From the NCBI RefSeq assembly GCF_022879595.1, contig NZ_CP084268.1, positions 372,001 to 436,000 of the forward strand: 64,000 bases of DNA, in the 5' to 3' direction. The DNA comes from Caballeronia sp. Lep1P3. Its GTDB lineage: Bacteria; Pseudomonadota; Gammaproteobacteria; Burkholderiales; Burkholderiaceae. The notes beneath the pieces are model-generated. The model saw nothing but the letters and a program-made list of their open reading frames with translations. It was not told where the DNA came from and did not search any database. The position numbers and the translations under genes are program-made. Below, one piece after another: positions 35,794 to 45,217 of this stretch (position 1 is the stretch's first letter; each line of letters opens with the position of its first letter).

Positions 35794-37014
35794 ATGCTTA
35801 AGCTCGACTTCCATCCCGCCGGCCGCCACTTCCTGCAAATCCCCGGGCCGAGTCCCGTCCCGGATCGCATTCTGCGGGCGATGAGCTATCCGACGATCGA
35901 CCATCGCGGTCCGGAATTCGGCGCGCTGGGTCTGCAGGTGCTCGACGGCATCAAGAAGATCTTCAAGACGAGTCAGCCGGTCGTGATCTATCCGGCGTCG
36001 GGCACCGGCGCATGGGAAGCCGCGCTTTCGAACACGCTCAGTCCCGGCGACAACGTGCTCATGTACGAAACCGGTCACTTCGCGACCCTCTGGAAGAAGA
36101 TGGCCGAAAACCTCGGCCTCAAGCCCGAGTTTCTCGGCTTGCCCGGCATCGAAGGATGGCGTCGCGGGGTGCAGCCGGACATGATCGAGAAGCGCCTGCG
36201 CGACGACACGCAGCATGCAATCAAGGCCGTGTGCGTCGTGCATAACGAAACGTCGACGGGCATCACGTCGGACATCGCCGCAGTGCGCCGCGCCATCGAT
36301 GCCGCCGGTCATCCGGCCCTGCTGATGGTCGACACCATCTCGGGCCTTGCGTCCGCCGATTATCGCCACGATGAATGGGGCGTCGACGTGACCGTGTCCG
36401 GATCGCAGAAGGGCCTCATGCTGCCGCCGGGCATCAGCTTCAACGCGGTGTCGCCGAAGGCGATCGAGGCGTCGAAGCAGGCGAAGCTGCCGCGCGCGTT
36501 CTGGGACTGGAAAGAAATCATCGAGATGAACAAGCAGGGTTATTGGCCCTACACCCCGAACACGAATCTGCTGTACGGCCTTGCCGAAGCACTTGACATG
36601 ATTCTCGGCGAAGGTCTCGACAACGTGTTCGCGCGCCATCAGCGGCTGGCCGCCGCGTGCCGTGCAGCCGTCACGGCCTGGGGCCTCGAAATCCAGTGTG
36701 CGGACCCCGCTGTGTACTCGCCGGTCCTCACTGGCGTGATGACGCCCGAAGGCGTCGATGCGGACGCGGTGCGCAAGCTCATCTACGAACACTTCGACAT
36801 GTCGCTCGGCACGGGTCTCGGCAAGCTGAAGGGCCGCATGTTCCGCATCGGTCATCTTGGCGACTGCAACGATCTCACGCTGATGGCCGCGCTCACCGGC
36901 TGCGAGATGGGGCTGAAGCTCGCGGGTATCGCGCTGAAGGACAGCGGCGTGGCTGCGGCGATGGACTATCTGACGAGCCATGTCGGCAAGCCCGAACTGA
37001 AGGCGGCTGCATGA
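35794..37014 (+). CDS. Class V aminotransferase (serine/aspartate-glyoxylate type)
   Basis: A 406-residue PLP enzyme of the serine-glyoxylate/alanine-glyoxylate aminotransferase family, which converts glyoxylate to glycine using an amino acid donor. The N-terminal LQIPGPSPVPDRILRAMSYPTIDHRGPEF is diagnostic; VYPASGTGAWEAALSN-like phosphate cradle, LLMVDTISGLASADYRHDEWGVDV with the PLP aspartate, and SGSQKGLMLPPG with the Schiff-base lysine follow. The start at 35794 follows AAAGGAC. The aspartate-glyoxylate enzyme BhcA is in the same family. The gene overlaps the next by 4 bases. Confidence 0.87.
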   Translation: MLKLDFHPAGRHFLQIPGPSPVPDRILRAMSYPTIDHRGPEFGALGLQVLDGIKKIFKTSQPVVIYPASGTGAWEAALSNTLSPGDNVLMYETGHFATLWKKMAENLGLKPEFLGLPGIEGWRRGVQPDMIEKRLRDDTQHAIKAVCVVHNETSTGITSDIAAVRRAIDAAGHPALLMVDTISGLASADYRHDEWGVDVTVSGSQKGLMLPPGISFNAVSPKAIEASKQAKLPRAFWDWKEIIEMNKQGYWPYTPNTNLLYGLAEALDMILGEGLDNVFARHQRLAAACRAAVTAWGLEIQCADPAVYSPVLTGVMTPEGVDADAVRKLIYEHFDMSLGTGLGKLKGRMFRIGHLGDCNDLTLMAALTGCEMGLKLAGIALKDSGVAAAMDYLTSHVGKPELKAAA

Positions 37015-37802
37015 GCGCGGCATTCGACGCGCACGCGCTTGCACGCCTTTTTGCAGACGCGCGTGCGCATCGCGCGAAGCTCGACACGCTGCCCGACGGT
37101 GCCCGCCCCGCGAGCGCGGACGAGGCCTACGCCGCGCAGAAAGCCGCCTTGCGCATGCTCGACGCCAGTCTCGCGGATGGCGCCGAAGCAAGCGCGATCG
37201 GTGGCTGGAAGGTCGGCTCCAAATCGACGGACGGTCCCATTCAGGGCGCGCTGTTGCCTGCCGACGGCGTGCATCGCTCGTCCGCACGTCTTTCGATGCA
37301 GGCATTCGGCAAGGCGGCGCTCGAACTCGAAGTCGCCTTCACGTTCAACCGGCGTTTCGAGGCGAACAGCGGCCCGTATCGCGACGAGGAAGTGTTCGCC
37401 GCGATCGATTGCATGCATGCGGCAATCGAGGTCGTCGCAAGCCGCTTTGCGGCGTGGCCGGACGTGGACAAGCTGTGGCAGCTCGCCGATCTGCAGAATC
37501 ACGGGGCGCTCGTCGTCGGGGAAGGCGTGCCTTATGACGAAGCCTTCGCGTTCGTATCGCCGGCAATGTCGTTCACCTACGATGGCGCGCCGCTCTTCGA
37601 CGCTGCGCCCGCGAACCCGGCAGGCGATCCGCGCCGGCTGCTCGCCTGGACGGTGAATCACGCGGTAGCGCAAGGGCTGGCGGTGGAGAAGGGCACGGTC
37701 ATCACGGCGGGCTCGTACACCGGCATGGCCTTTCCGGACAAGCCGGGTGTAGCCGTCGGCGCGATCGACGGTCTGCCGCCGGTGGAACTGCGGTTCGAAT
37801 GA
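37011..37802 (+). CDS. 2-keto-4-pentenoate hydratase / FAH superfamily protein
   Basis: A 263-residue protein of the fumarylacetoacetate hydrolase superfamily (hydratase/decarboxylase branch). IGGWKVGSKS and LELEVAFTFNRRFEANSGPYRDEEVFAAIDCMHAAIEVVASRF carry the metal-binding Glu pair, and TVITAGSYTGMAFPDKPGVAVGAIDGL the C-terminal barrel. It would hydrate or decarboxylate an unsaturated 2-oxoacid. It starts inside the aminotransferase stop (ATGA), so the two are co-expressed. Confidence 0.8.
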   Translation: MSAAFDAHALARLFADARAHRAKLDTLPDGARPASADEAYAAQKAALRMLDASLADGAEASAIGGWKVGSKSTDGPIQGALLPADGVHRSSARLSMQAFGKAALELEVAFTFNRRFEANSGPYRDEEVFAAIDCMHAAIEVVASRFAAWPDVDKLWQLADLQNHGALVVGEGVPYDEAFAFVSPAMSFTYDGAPLFDAAPANPAGDPRRLLAWTVNHAVAQGLAVEKGTVITAGSYTGMAFPDKPGVAVGAIDGLPPVELRFE

Positions 37803-37873
37803 CTCGAGCCGGCACTTTGCATAAAGCGTTATGTATTAAGCATTAGGCATACAAAACACCACCGATAGCGACG

Positions 37874-40800
37874 ATGCTAAATCCTCCCACCGACCGACTC
37901 GTCAAGCCGATCCATCTGATGCCCGCATCGGCGCGCGCGCGGATGTCGTCGACACCGACGCCGCTGCAGGCGCGCTTGCAGCGCGAGCTGAAGGGCGACG
38001 TCCTGTTCGATCGCGCATCGCGCGGACGGTATGCGACCGATGCATCGATCTATCAGATCATGCCGGTCGGAGTCGTCGTGCCGAAGGACCAGCACGATCT
38101 GCGACTCGCGTTGCAGATAGCGCGCGCGGGTCACGCGAGCGTGCTGGCACGCGGCGCCGGAACGAGTCAGTGCGGGCAGACGGTCGGCGAGGCGCTCGTC
38201 ATCGATACGACCAAGTGGCTCAACAATATCGTCGAGTTCGACAAGGAAGCGCGCACGATCACCGTCGAGCCGGGCGTCGTGCTCGATCATCTGAATGCCT
38301 GGCTCAAGCCGCATGGCCTGTGGTTTCCCGTCGACGTATCGACGAGCGCGCAATGCACCATCGGCGGGATGGCGGGCAACAACTCGTGCGGCTCGCGCTC
38401 GATGGAATACGGCATCATGGTTCACAACGTCGATGCTATCGACGCGATTCTTGCCGATGGCCACGAGGCCCGCTTCGGCAAGCTCTCGACGATGCAGCTC
38501 GACGCACGCATGCGCGATCTCGTCGATGCAGTGCGTGGCATTGCCCTGCGTGAGCGCGATGAAATGCGCGAACGCATTCCGAAGGTGCTGCGGCGCGTGG
38601 CGGGCTACAACATCGATCTGTTCGATTGCCAAAGCCCGCTGCCATTCAGCGCCGATGAGCCGAACCTCGCGAATCTGCTCGTCGGCGCAGAAGGGACGCT
38701 CGCATTCAGCCGGCAGTTGACGTTGAAGCTGTCGCCGCTGCCCGCGCACAAGACGCTCGGTGTCGTGAACTTTCCGAGCTTCTACGACGCGATGGACATG
38801 ACGCAGCACATCGTGAAGCTGGGTCCCGTTGCAGTCGAACTGGTCGATCGCACGATGATCGATCTCGCGATGTCGAATCCCGCGTTTCGCCCCGTCGTCG
38901 AGAAGGCGTTGGTCGGTGAACCGCAAGCGGTGCTGCTCGTTGAATTCGCGGGCGAGAATCGCGACGCGCAGGTGGCGAAGCTCGCACGGCTCGTCGAGTT
39001 GATGAGCGATCTCGGCTTGCCCGGCTCGGTCGTGCAGATGCCGGACGCAGGCCCGCAAAAAGCCCTGTGGGAAGTGCGCAAGGCAGGTCTCAACATCATG
39101 ATGAGCATGAAGGGCGATGGCAAGCCCGTGTCCTTCATCGAAGACTGCGCGGTGCCGCTCGAGCATCTAGCGCAGTACACGAGCCGTCTTACCGAAGTCT
39201 TCAGAAAGCACGGCACGGAAGGCACCTGGTACGCGCACGCGAGCGTCGGCACGCTGCATGTGCGGCCGATCCTCGACATGCGACGCGACGGCGCAAGCAA
39301 GATGCGAGCGATTGCGGAGGAAGCGGCCGCGATGGTGCGCGAATACAAGGGCGCTTATTCGGGCGAGCATGGCGATGGTCTTTGCCGCGGCGAATGGGTG
39401 GCCTGGCAGTACGGGCCGCGCATCAACCAAGCCTTTCGCGAGATCAAGCGGCTCTTCGACCCCGAGAACCGCATGAGCCCGGATCGCATTGTCGCGCCGC
39501 CGAAGATGGATGACGCCGCGAACTTCCGCTTTCCGCCGTCGTATCGCGAGCAGGCATTGAAGCCGAGACTCGACTGGTCCGCATGGAACGTCACGCGCGA
39601 TCCATTGACCGGCGAGGAAGGCGCGGCTGGCTCGGGCGGCGATCTCGCGGGCGGACTCGCGAAGGCCGTCGAGATGTGCAACAACAACGGCCATTGCCGC
39701 AAGTTCGATGCGGGCACGATGTGTCCGAGCTATCGCATCACGAAGGACGAACAACACGTTACGCGTGGCCGCGCGAATACGCTGCGCCTCGCACTGTCGG
39801 GTCAGCTGGACAGTGGCGATGGCCTCGCCAGTCAGGACGTGAAGGACGTGCTGGACCTTTGCGTATCGTGCAAGGGCTGCAAGCGCGATTGTCCGACGGG
39901 TGTAGATATGGCGCGCATGAAGATCGAAGCGCGTGCGGCATGGACGGCGCGTCACGGCCTTCGCCTTCGCGAGCGTCTGGTCGCATTCCTGCCGCGCTAC
40001 GCGCCGTATGCGAGCCGCATGCCGTCGCTTGGCACCGCGTTCGAGGCGAACATGCCGCGTGCATCGCGATGGCTCAAGACGAAGCTCGGACTCGCGCCGC
40101 AGCGTGCATTTCCCCGCTTCAAGAAGCCCTTCCTGAGCAATGCGGCAACGCCTTCGCCAGCAACATCCGCAACCAAGGAAGTGCTGCTTTTCGTCGATAC
40201 GTTCAACAACTATATCGAGCCCGAGAATGCTCGCGCCGCGCAGCGCGTGCTCGAAGCGGCGGGCTATACGGTTCATCTGAACGTCAAGGCAGGAGAACGT
40301 CCGCTGTGCTGTGGGCGCACGTTTCTGTCGGCCGGCCTCGTCGATGAAGCGAAGGCCGAAGCGCGCCGCGCGCTCGATGCACTGCTGCCTTACGTCGAGC
40401 GCGGCGTGTCGATCGTAGGTCTCGAGCCGTCGTGCCTTCTGTCGCTGCGGGATGAGTTTCTCGGTTACGGATACGGCGATGCGGCTCGTAAGGTATCCGA
40501 AGCATCGTTCCTATTTGAGGAGTTTCTCGTGCGCGAACGCGGTCGCGGACGGCTCGAACTCGCGTTGAAGCCACTCGATCAGCGCAGTGCGTTGCTGCAC
40601 GGTCACTGTCATCAGAAAGCATTCGATGCCGTGCGTCCCGTCGAAGCGGTGCTTGGATGGATTCCCGGTCTCGATGTGAAAACGATCGAGTCGTCGTGCT
40701 GCGGAATGGCGGGCAGTTTCGGATATGAAGCCGAGCATTACGAAGCATCGCAGGCAATGGCGGAACTGTCGCTGCTGCCTGCTGTACGAAAGGCGAGAGA

Positions 40801-40915
40801 CGCGCGCGATGCGGTCATCGTCGCTGATGGAACGAGTTGCCGTCATCAGATTCTCGATGGCGCGCAGACAGAGGCATGGCATGTGGCGCGCGTACTGGAA
40901 CGCGCGCTCGCATGA
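37874..40915 (+). CDS. FAD-linked D-2-hydroxyacid dehydrogenase with C-terminal 4Fe-4S domain
   Basis: A 1013-residue fusion of an FAD-binding (GlcD/D-lactate dehydrogenase type) oxidase and an iron-sulfur CCG-domain module, of the YdiJ-like class. The FAD site is VVPKDQHDLRLALQIARAGHASVLARGAGTSQCGQTVG; the C-terminal region has CNNNGHCRKFDAGTMCPSY (about residue 600), CVSCKGCKRDCPTG (about 662) and two CCG-type motifs (RPLCCGRTFL, SSCCGMAGSFG). It oxidises a D-2-hydroxyacid such as D-lactate, glycolate or D-2-hydroxyglutarate and passes electrons to the membrane. It is 71 bases behind the hydratase and would make the 2-oxoacid used by its neighbours. Confidence 0.85.
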   Translation: MLNPPTDRLVKPIHLMPASARARMSSTPTPLQARLQRELKGDVLFDRASRGRYATDASIYQIMPVGVVVPKDQHDLRLALQIARAGHASVLARGAGTSQCGQTVGEALVIDTTKWLNNIVEFDKEARTITVEPGVVLDHLNAWLKPHGLWFPVDVSTSAQCTIGGMAGNNSCGSRSMEYGIMVHNVDAIDAILADGHEARFGKLSTMQLDARMRDLVDAVRGIALRERDEMRERIPKVLRRVAGYNIDLFDCQSPLPFSADEPNLANLLVGAEGTLAFSRQLTLKLSPLPAHKTLGVVNFPSFYDAMDMTQHIVKLGPVAVELVDRTMIDLAMSNPAFRPVVEKALVGEPQAVLLVEFAGENRDAQVAKLARLVELMSDLGLPGSVVQMPDAGPQKALWEVRKAGLNIMMSMKGDGKPVSFIEDCAVPLEHLAQYTSRLTEVFRKHGTEGTWYAHASVGTLHVRPILDMRRDGASKMRAIAEEAAAMVREYKGAYSGEHGDGLCRGEWVAWQYGPRINQAFREIKRLFDPENRMSPDRIVAPPKMDDAANFRFPPSYREQALKPRLDWSAWNVTRDPLTGEEGAAGSGGDLAGGLAKAVEMCNNNGHCRKFDAGTMCPSYRITKDEQHVTRGRANTLRLALSGQLDSGDGLASQDVKDVLDLCVSCKGCKRDCPTGVDMARMKIEARAAWTARHGLRLRERLVAFLPRYAPYASRMPSLGTAFEANMPRASRWLKTKLGLAPQRAFPRFKKPFLSNAATPSPATSATKEVLLFVDTFNNYIEPENARAAQRVLEAAGYTVHLNVKAGERPLCCGRTFLSAGLVDEAKAEARRALDALLPYVERGVSIVGLEPSCLLSLRDEFLGYGYGDAARKVSEASFLFEEFLVRERGRGRLELALKPLDQRSALLHGHCHQKAFDAVRPVEAVLGWIPGLDVKTIESSCCGMAGSFGYEAEHYEASQAMAELSLLPAVRKARDARDAVIVADGTSCRHQILDGAQTEAWHVARVLERALA

Positions 40916-41271
40916 AGATGGTTTTGGAAGTAGCATTGGTGTACTAGGTAAATCAGACCATAACAGCGGACGTTCGACGATCCGCGATATTCGAAAGGAC
41001 CCGATTCGACGAGCCGAAAACTCGTTGGTCCGGCCACAGGAGACGACGCCATGACATCACCGCGCAAACCCCGTATTCGACGCTTGCGCCGACGCACGCA
41101 ATAGCCGCAATAGCCGCAATAGCCGCAATAGCGCCACCGCTGGTCCTCGAGGCACGACGATCACGCGGTCCAGAGTCCCTATCCGACGCATCAAGACGCT
41201 GTTCCGTATGCCGTGACCCGGCGCGCATCCTGCGCCCGGGGGCGCGCACGCGACCACTCAAGGAGACGATG
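40916..41271. other. Non-coding gap before the MFS gene
   Basis: About 355 bases without a gene. It contains a tandem 9-base repeat (listed) and ends in the AAGGAG of the MFS gene. No clear terminator is visible after the dehydrogenase. Confidence 0.5.
41098..41133. repeat. Tandem 9-base repeat, four copies
   Basis: GCAATAGCC is repeated four times in a row, the last copy ending GCG. Such short tandem repeats can vary in copy number by slippage; here it lies 136 bases upstream of the MFS start. Confidence 0.85.
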
Positions 41272-42558
41272 ATGTTCCGTCGAGCCACGACGCGCGTTCT
41301 ACTGCTGCTATGCGCGATGTATTTCATAACCTATATCGACCGCGTCAATGTCAGCACGGCGGCGAGCCAGTTCGGCGCGGAGCTTGGCTTGTCTCACACG
41401 CAGGTCGGCTTCGTATTCTCCGCATTCGCGTATCCCTATCTGATCTTCCAGATCATCGGGGGATGGGTGGGCGACCGCTTCGGGCCGCGCCGCACGCTCG
41501 CGGTATGCGCAATCATCTGGGCGGGTGCGACGGTGCTGACAGGCATGGCAGGCGGCTTCGCTTCGCTGATCGTCGCGCGAGTGTTGCTCGGCCTCGGCGA
41601 AGGCGCAACGTTCCCGACCGCGACGCGCGCCATGTCGAACTGGATGCCCGCCGATCAACGCGGCTTCGCGCAAGGCACTACGCATGCGGCATCGCGCATC
41701 GGCAACGCGGTGGCGCCGCCGCTCATCGTCTGGCTGATGCTTGCGACGAGCTGGCGCGGCGCGTTCATCATCACCGGCGTCATCAGCTTCATCTGGGCGC
41801 TCGTGTGGGTCTTCTACTTCCGCGATAACCCGCGCGATCATCCTCGTATCACCGAGAGCGAGTGCGCGACGCTTGCGAGCTACTCGGGCGTGAAGGAGCG
41901 TAAGCCGGTGCCGTGGCGCATTCTCCTTGGCCGCATGGCTCCTGTCACGGCGGTGTACTTCTGCTATGGCTGGGTGTTGTGGCTGTTCCTTGGCTGGATC
42001 CCGCAATACTTCCTGCACAACTATCACATGCAGCTCGGCAAGTCCGCGCTCTTCGCTTCGGGCGTGTTCTTCGCAGGTGTGCTCGGCGACTGGCTCGGCG
42101 GTTCCCTGACAGACCGCATCCTGCGCAAGAGCGGCAATGTGCGACTTGCTCGCAACATGATGGTCGGTGTGTGCATGCTGCTGACGCTGCTGTCGCTTGC
42201 TCCCATCATGCTCGTGTCGAACATCTCGATCACGCTCGTGGCCATCTGCTTGTCGGCCGGCTTCTTCTTCAATGAAATGACGATCGGTCCGATGTGGTCC
42301 GTGCCGATGGACATCGCGCCGAAGCATTCCGGCACGGCGGCTGGCATTATGAATTCAGGATCCGCGCTCGCCGCGATCATCAGCCCGGTTGTTGGCGGGT
42401 GGCTGATCGACCGGACCGGCAACTGGAATCTGCCGTTCACGGTGTCGATGATCCTGATGGCCGCGGGCATCATCCTGTCCTTCACGATGCGTCCGGACCG
42501 TGCGCTGGAGGTGGAAGAGGAGCAGACCGGAACGGCGCACGCGAGCAAGTTCGTTTGA
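41272..42558 (+). CDS. MFS transporter, ACS family
   Basis: A 428-residue 12-helix organic-anion:proton symporter. RVLLLLCAMYFITYIDRVNVSTAASQFGAELGLSHTQVGFVFSAFAYPYLIFQIIGGWVGDRFGPRRTL contains the family D-R-x-N and GDRFGPRR motifs. The second of two ATGs is preferred because AAGGAG lies 6 bases before it (only 3 before the first). It should import the substrate of the surrounding 2-hydroxyacid cluster. Confidence 0.85.
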   Translation: MFRRATTRVLLLLCAMYFITYIDRVNVSTAASQFGAELGLSHTQVGFVFSAFAYPYLIFQIIGGWVGDRFGPRRTLAVCAIIWAGATVLTGMAGGFASLIVARVLLGLGEGATFPTATRAMSNWMPADQRGFAQGTTHAASRIGNAVAPPLIVWLMLATSWRGAFIITGVISFIWALVWVFYFRDNPRDHPRITESECATLASYSGVKERKPVPWRILLGRMAPVTAVYFCYGWVLWLFLGWIPQYFLHNYHMQLGKSALFASGVFFAGVLGDWLGGSLTDRILRKSGNVRLARNMMVGVCMLLTLLSLAPIMLVSNISITLVAICLSAGFFFNEMTIGPMWSVPMDIAPKHSGTAAGIMNSGSALAAIISPVVGGWLIDRTGNWNLPFTVSMILMAAGIILSFTMRPDRALEVEEEQTGTAHASKFV

Positions 42559-42565
42559 AGCGGGA

Positions 42566-42597
42566 GGGGCGGTCGTTCGAGCTTCGGCGGCCGCCCC
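42566..42597 (+). terminator. Hairpin GGGGCGG/CCGCCCC after the MFS gene
   Basis: A perfect 7-bp G+C stem with an 18-base loop 8 bases after the MFS stop. There is no T run, so termination would be weak or Rho-dependent. Confidence 0.35.
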
Positions 42598-42600
42598 GGT

Positions 42601-42636
42601 TGCACTTTGCATGCAGCATTCGGCATGCAGCATTCG
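42601..42636. repeat. TGCATGC / GCATTCG palindromic element
   Basis: Between the MFS and CoA-transferase genes the sequence runs TTGCATGCAGCATTC then GGCATGCAGCATTCG, two near-copies of a 15-base unit. It belongs to the dispersed TGCATGC family seen across the window. Confidence 0.5.
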
Positions 42637-42716
42637 AGTGGCCTGACGCGGCCGGGGCGACGACATTGCTCTGAGCGCGGGCAGTGCTTCTTTCAGCACA
42701 AACAAGGGAAGTTCAG

Positions 42717-43964
42717 ATGTCAGACATCAATCCTACGGCTGCATCGATGGAGCCGGGCAAGGGACCGCTTGCGGGCATGCGTGTAATCGAACTTGCGCAC
42801 ATCATGTCGGGACCGATCTGCGGGATGATGCTCGCCGACATGGGCGCCGACGTCATCAAGGTCGAGAGAATTCCCAACGGCGACGATTGCCGGCGATTCG
42901 CCCCGATTCTCCAAAGCGGCGAGTCGGCGTCGTTCATGATCGTGAACCGCAACAAGCGTGGGATTGCGCTCGATCTAAAAACGCAAGGCGGGAAGGACGT
43001 GCTCAGGAAGATGCTTGCGAGCGCGGACGTCGTGACGGAGAACTATCGACGCGGCACGATGGAAAAACTCGGCATGGGCTACGAGTCGCTCAAGGCGGTC
43101 AATCCCGGTCTCATCTATTGCGCGATCTCCGGCTACGGCCGAAGCGGGCCGATGGCGGACAAGGGCGGGTTCGATCTCATCGCGCAGGGCATGAGCGGCT
43201 TGATGAGCATGACGGGCGAGCCGGGGCAAGCGCCCATCAAAGCCGGTTCGCCGGTCACGGATATCAATGCGGGCATTCTCGCCGCGCTCGGCATCAGCGC
43301 GGCTTATGCGAGGAAAAAGAGCACGGGCCTCGGGCAGATGGTCGATACGTCGCTATTCGAAGCGGGCCTGCAGCAAATGTATTGGGCGTTCGCCAACTAT
43401 TTCGCCGATGGCACCGTCTTGCCCAAGGCCGGCTCCGCGAATCCGACGAGCGCGCCGTATCAGGCATTCCGCACGCGCGACGGGTGGATCAACATCGGCG
43501 CGGCGAACCAGAGCAACTATGAGCGTCTAGTCGGTGTCCTGAATATTCCGGGGCTTGCCGAGGACGCGCGCTTTCAGACGAATGCTGGCCGCCTGAAGCA
43601 TCGCGAGGCGCTCGTCGACATCCTGACCGCGCGCCTTGTCGAGCGGACGACGGACGAATGGCTCGCCTCGTTCGACGATATCGGTCTGCCCAGCGGAGCG
43701 GTGCTCGGCGTGCCCGAGGCGGCGTCGCACGAGCAGGCGATTGCACGCGGCATGATCGTGGAAACGGAGCATCCGCTGGCGGGCCGCATGCGTGGAATCG
43801 GCTTGCCGATTCACTTCTCCGATGGCGCTCCGAACGATTCGCGCCCCGCTCCGCTGTTGGGCCAGCACACCGCTGAGGTGTTGCATGAATATGGATTCGA
43901 CGATGCGCGCATACAGGCGTTGAAAGACGAAGGGGCGATCCTGGAGACGGAAGTGCCGGTGTAA
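42717..43964 (+). CDS. CaiB/BaiF family (type III) CoA-transferase
   Basis: A 415-residue CoA-transferase: LAGMRVIELAHIMSGPICGMMLADMGADVIKVERIPNGDD opens the protein, and GGFDLIAQGMSGLMSMTGEPGQAPIKAGSPVTDINAG contains the catalytic aspartate (usual GxD position). It moves CoA to a dicarboxylate or hydroxyacid, fitting a pathway fed by the MFS importer. The closest named relatives include succinyl-CoA:dicarboxylate transferases; substrate not resolved. It is the second enzyme of this class in the window (see 13702-14871). Confidence 0.85.
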   Translation: MSDINPTAASMEPGKGPLAGMRVIELAHIMSGPICGMMLADMGADVIKVERIPNGDDCRRFAPILQSGESASFMIVNRNKRGIALDLKTQGGKDVLRKMLASADVVTENYRRGTMEKLGMGYESLKAVNPGLIYCAISGYGRSGPMADKGGFDLIAQGMSGLMSMTGEPGQAPIKAGSPVTDINAGILAALGISAAYARKKSTGLGQMVDTSLFEAGLQQMYWAFANYFADGTVLPKAGSANPTSAPYQAFRTRDGWINIGAANQSNYERLVGVLNIPGLAEDARFQTNAGRLKHREALVDILTARLVERTTDEWLASFDDIGLPSGAVLGVPEAASHEQAIARGMIVETEHPLAGRMRGIGLPIHFSDGAPNDSRPAPLLGQHTAEVLHEYGFDDARIQALKDEGAILETEVPV

Positions 43965-43978
43965 CGCGCTTGTCTGGC

Positions 43979-44031
43979 GCTTTGCATGCATCATGCGGCA
44001 TGCCATATCATGCATGCCGCATGCGGCGCGC
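43979..44031. repeat. Dense TGCATGC palindromic element
   Basis: A cluster of at least four overlapping ATGCATG/GCATGC copies in 50 bases between the CoA-transferase and DSD1 genes. It can fold on itself in several registers. Confidence 0.5.
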
Positions 44032-44068
44032 TTCGGATCCCGCGCGGCCTTCTTATTTCCAGGAATCC

Positions 44069-45217
44069 ATGGCACTCATTCCTCCGCCTGCTACGCGCGT
44101 CGGCGATACGCTCGGAACGATCGCCACGCCTTCGTTGCTGATCGACCTCGACGCCTTCGACGCCAATCTCGCGGCGATGGCCGCCTTCGCCGCACGCCAC
44201 GGCGTCGCCTTACGTCCGCATGCGAAGGCGCACAAGTCCAGCGCCATCGCGCGGCGTCAGATCGATGCGGGCGCAGTTGGCGTGTGCTGTCAGAAGTTGT
44301 CGGAGGCTTATCCGTTCGCGGCGGCGGGCATCGAAAGCATCCATATAAGTAACGAGTTCGTAGGCGCGGACAAGCTCGCGATGGCCGTCGAGCTGGCTGC
44401 GCATGTGCGCCTGTCCGTGTGCGTAGATGCCTTGCCGCAAGTGACGGCGCTCGGCGAAGCGGCCGCACGCGCGGGCGTCACGATCGACGTGTTGCCGGAA
44501 GTCGATGCCGGTCAGCGACGTTGCGGCGTGACGAGCGAGGATGCGCTGTTCGCGCTCGTCGATGCGATCGCCGCGCAAAGCGCGCTGCGCTTCGCGGGCA
44601 TTCAGGCATATCACGGCGGCGCGCAGCATATCGCGGACTGGCACGCTCGCAGGGCCGAGGCGCACCGCGCAGCGGAGCGCGCGGGGAATTTTGTATGCAA
44701 GCTCGAAGCGCGCGGCATTCAAAGTGCAATCGTGACGGGTGGCGGCACGGGCACCGTCGAATTCGACGCGACGAGCGGCGTCTACACCGAACTGCAAGCC
44801 GGTTCATATCTGTTCATGGACGGCGATTACGGTCACATCGCATGGGACGGCGCGTTGCGCTGGCGGCATAGCCTTTTCGTGCTGTCGACGATCATGAGCG
44901 CGACGCGTCCCGGTCTTGCCGTATGCGATGTGGGTCTCAAGGGACTTGCAGTGGACTCGGGCTTGCCGCGCCGCGTGCACAGGCCGGATCTCTCGATAGA
45001 GCCCACACTGACGTACGTCGCGGCTAATGACGAGCACGGCATGCTCGAAGTGCAAGGCTCGCTGCATGACGAGACGAACGCGTTGCTTGGCGAACGCATC
45101 CTCCTGCCACCGGGTCATTGCGATCCAACGGTGAACCTGTACGACCAATATGTGTGTTTTCGCGGCGAGCGCGTCGTCGACGTGTGGCCCATCGACGCGC
45201 GCGGATTGTCGCGCTAG
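44069..45217 (+). CDS. DSD1 family PLP enzyme (3-hydroxyaspartate aldolase / D-threonine aldolase type)
   Basis: A 382-residue fold-type III PLP enzyme. TPSLLIDLDAFDANLAAMAAFAARHGVALRPHAKAHKSSAIARRQ holds the Schiff-base lysine in the PHAKAHK motif. The C-terminal HGMLEVQGS and LPPGHCDPTVNLYDQYVCFRGERVVDVWPIDARG carry the metal site (His and Cys) typical of D-threonine aldolase, D-serine dehydratase and the beta-hydroxyaspartate aldolase BhcC. It could make 3-hydroxyaspartate from glycine and glyoxylate, or cleave it. The start at 44069 follows AGGA. Its stop overlaps that of the convergent FUSC gene. Confidence 0.83.
   Translation: MALIPPPATRVGDTLGTIATPSLLIDLDAFDANLAAMAAFAARHGVALRPHAKAHKSSAIARRQIDAGAVGVCCQKLSEAYPFAAAGIESIHISNEFVGADKLAMAVELAAHVRLSVCVDALPQVTALGEAAARAGVTIDVLPEVDAGQRRCGVTSEDALFALVDAIAAQSALRFAGIQAYHGGAQHIADWHARRAEAHRAAERAGNFVCKLEARGIQSAIVTGGGTGTVEFDATSGVYTELQAGSYLFMDGDYGHIAWDGALRWRHSLFVLSTIMSATRPGLAVCDVGLKGLAVDSGLPRRVHRPDLSIEPTLTYVAANDEHGMLEVQGSLHDETNALLGERILLPPGHCDPTVNLYDQYVCFRGERVVDVWPIDARGLSR

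Noticed and set aside
34887..45217. A complete beta-hydroxyaspartate cycle
   Set aside because: Only the aminotransferase and aldolase-like members are present; the dehydratase and iminosuccinate reductase are missing from the window, so only partial similarity is claimed.
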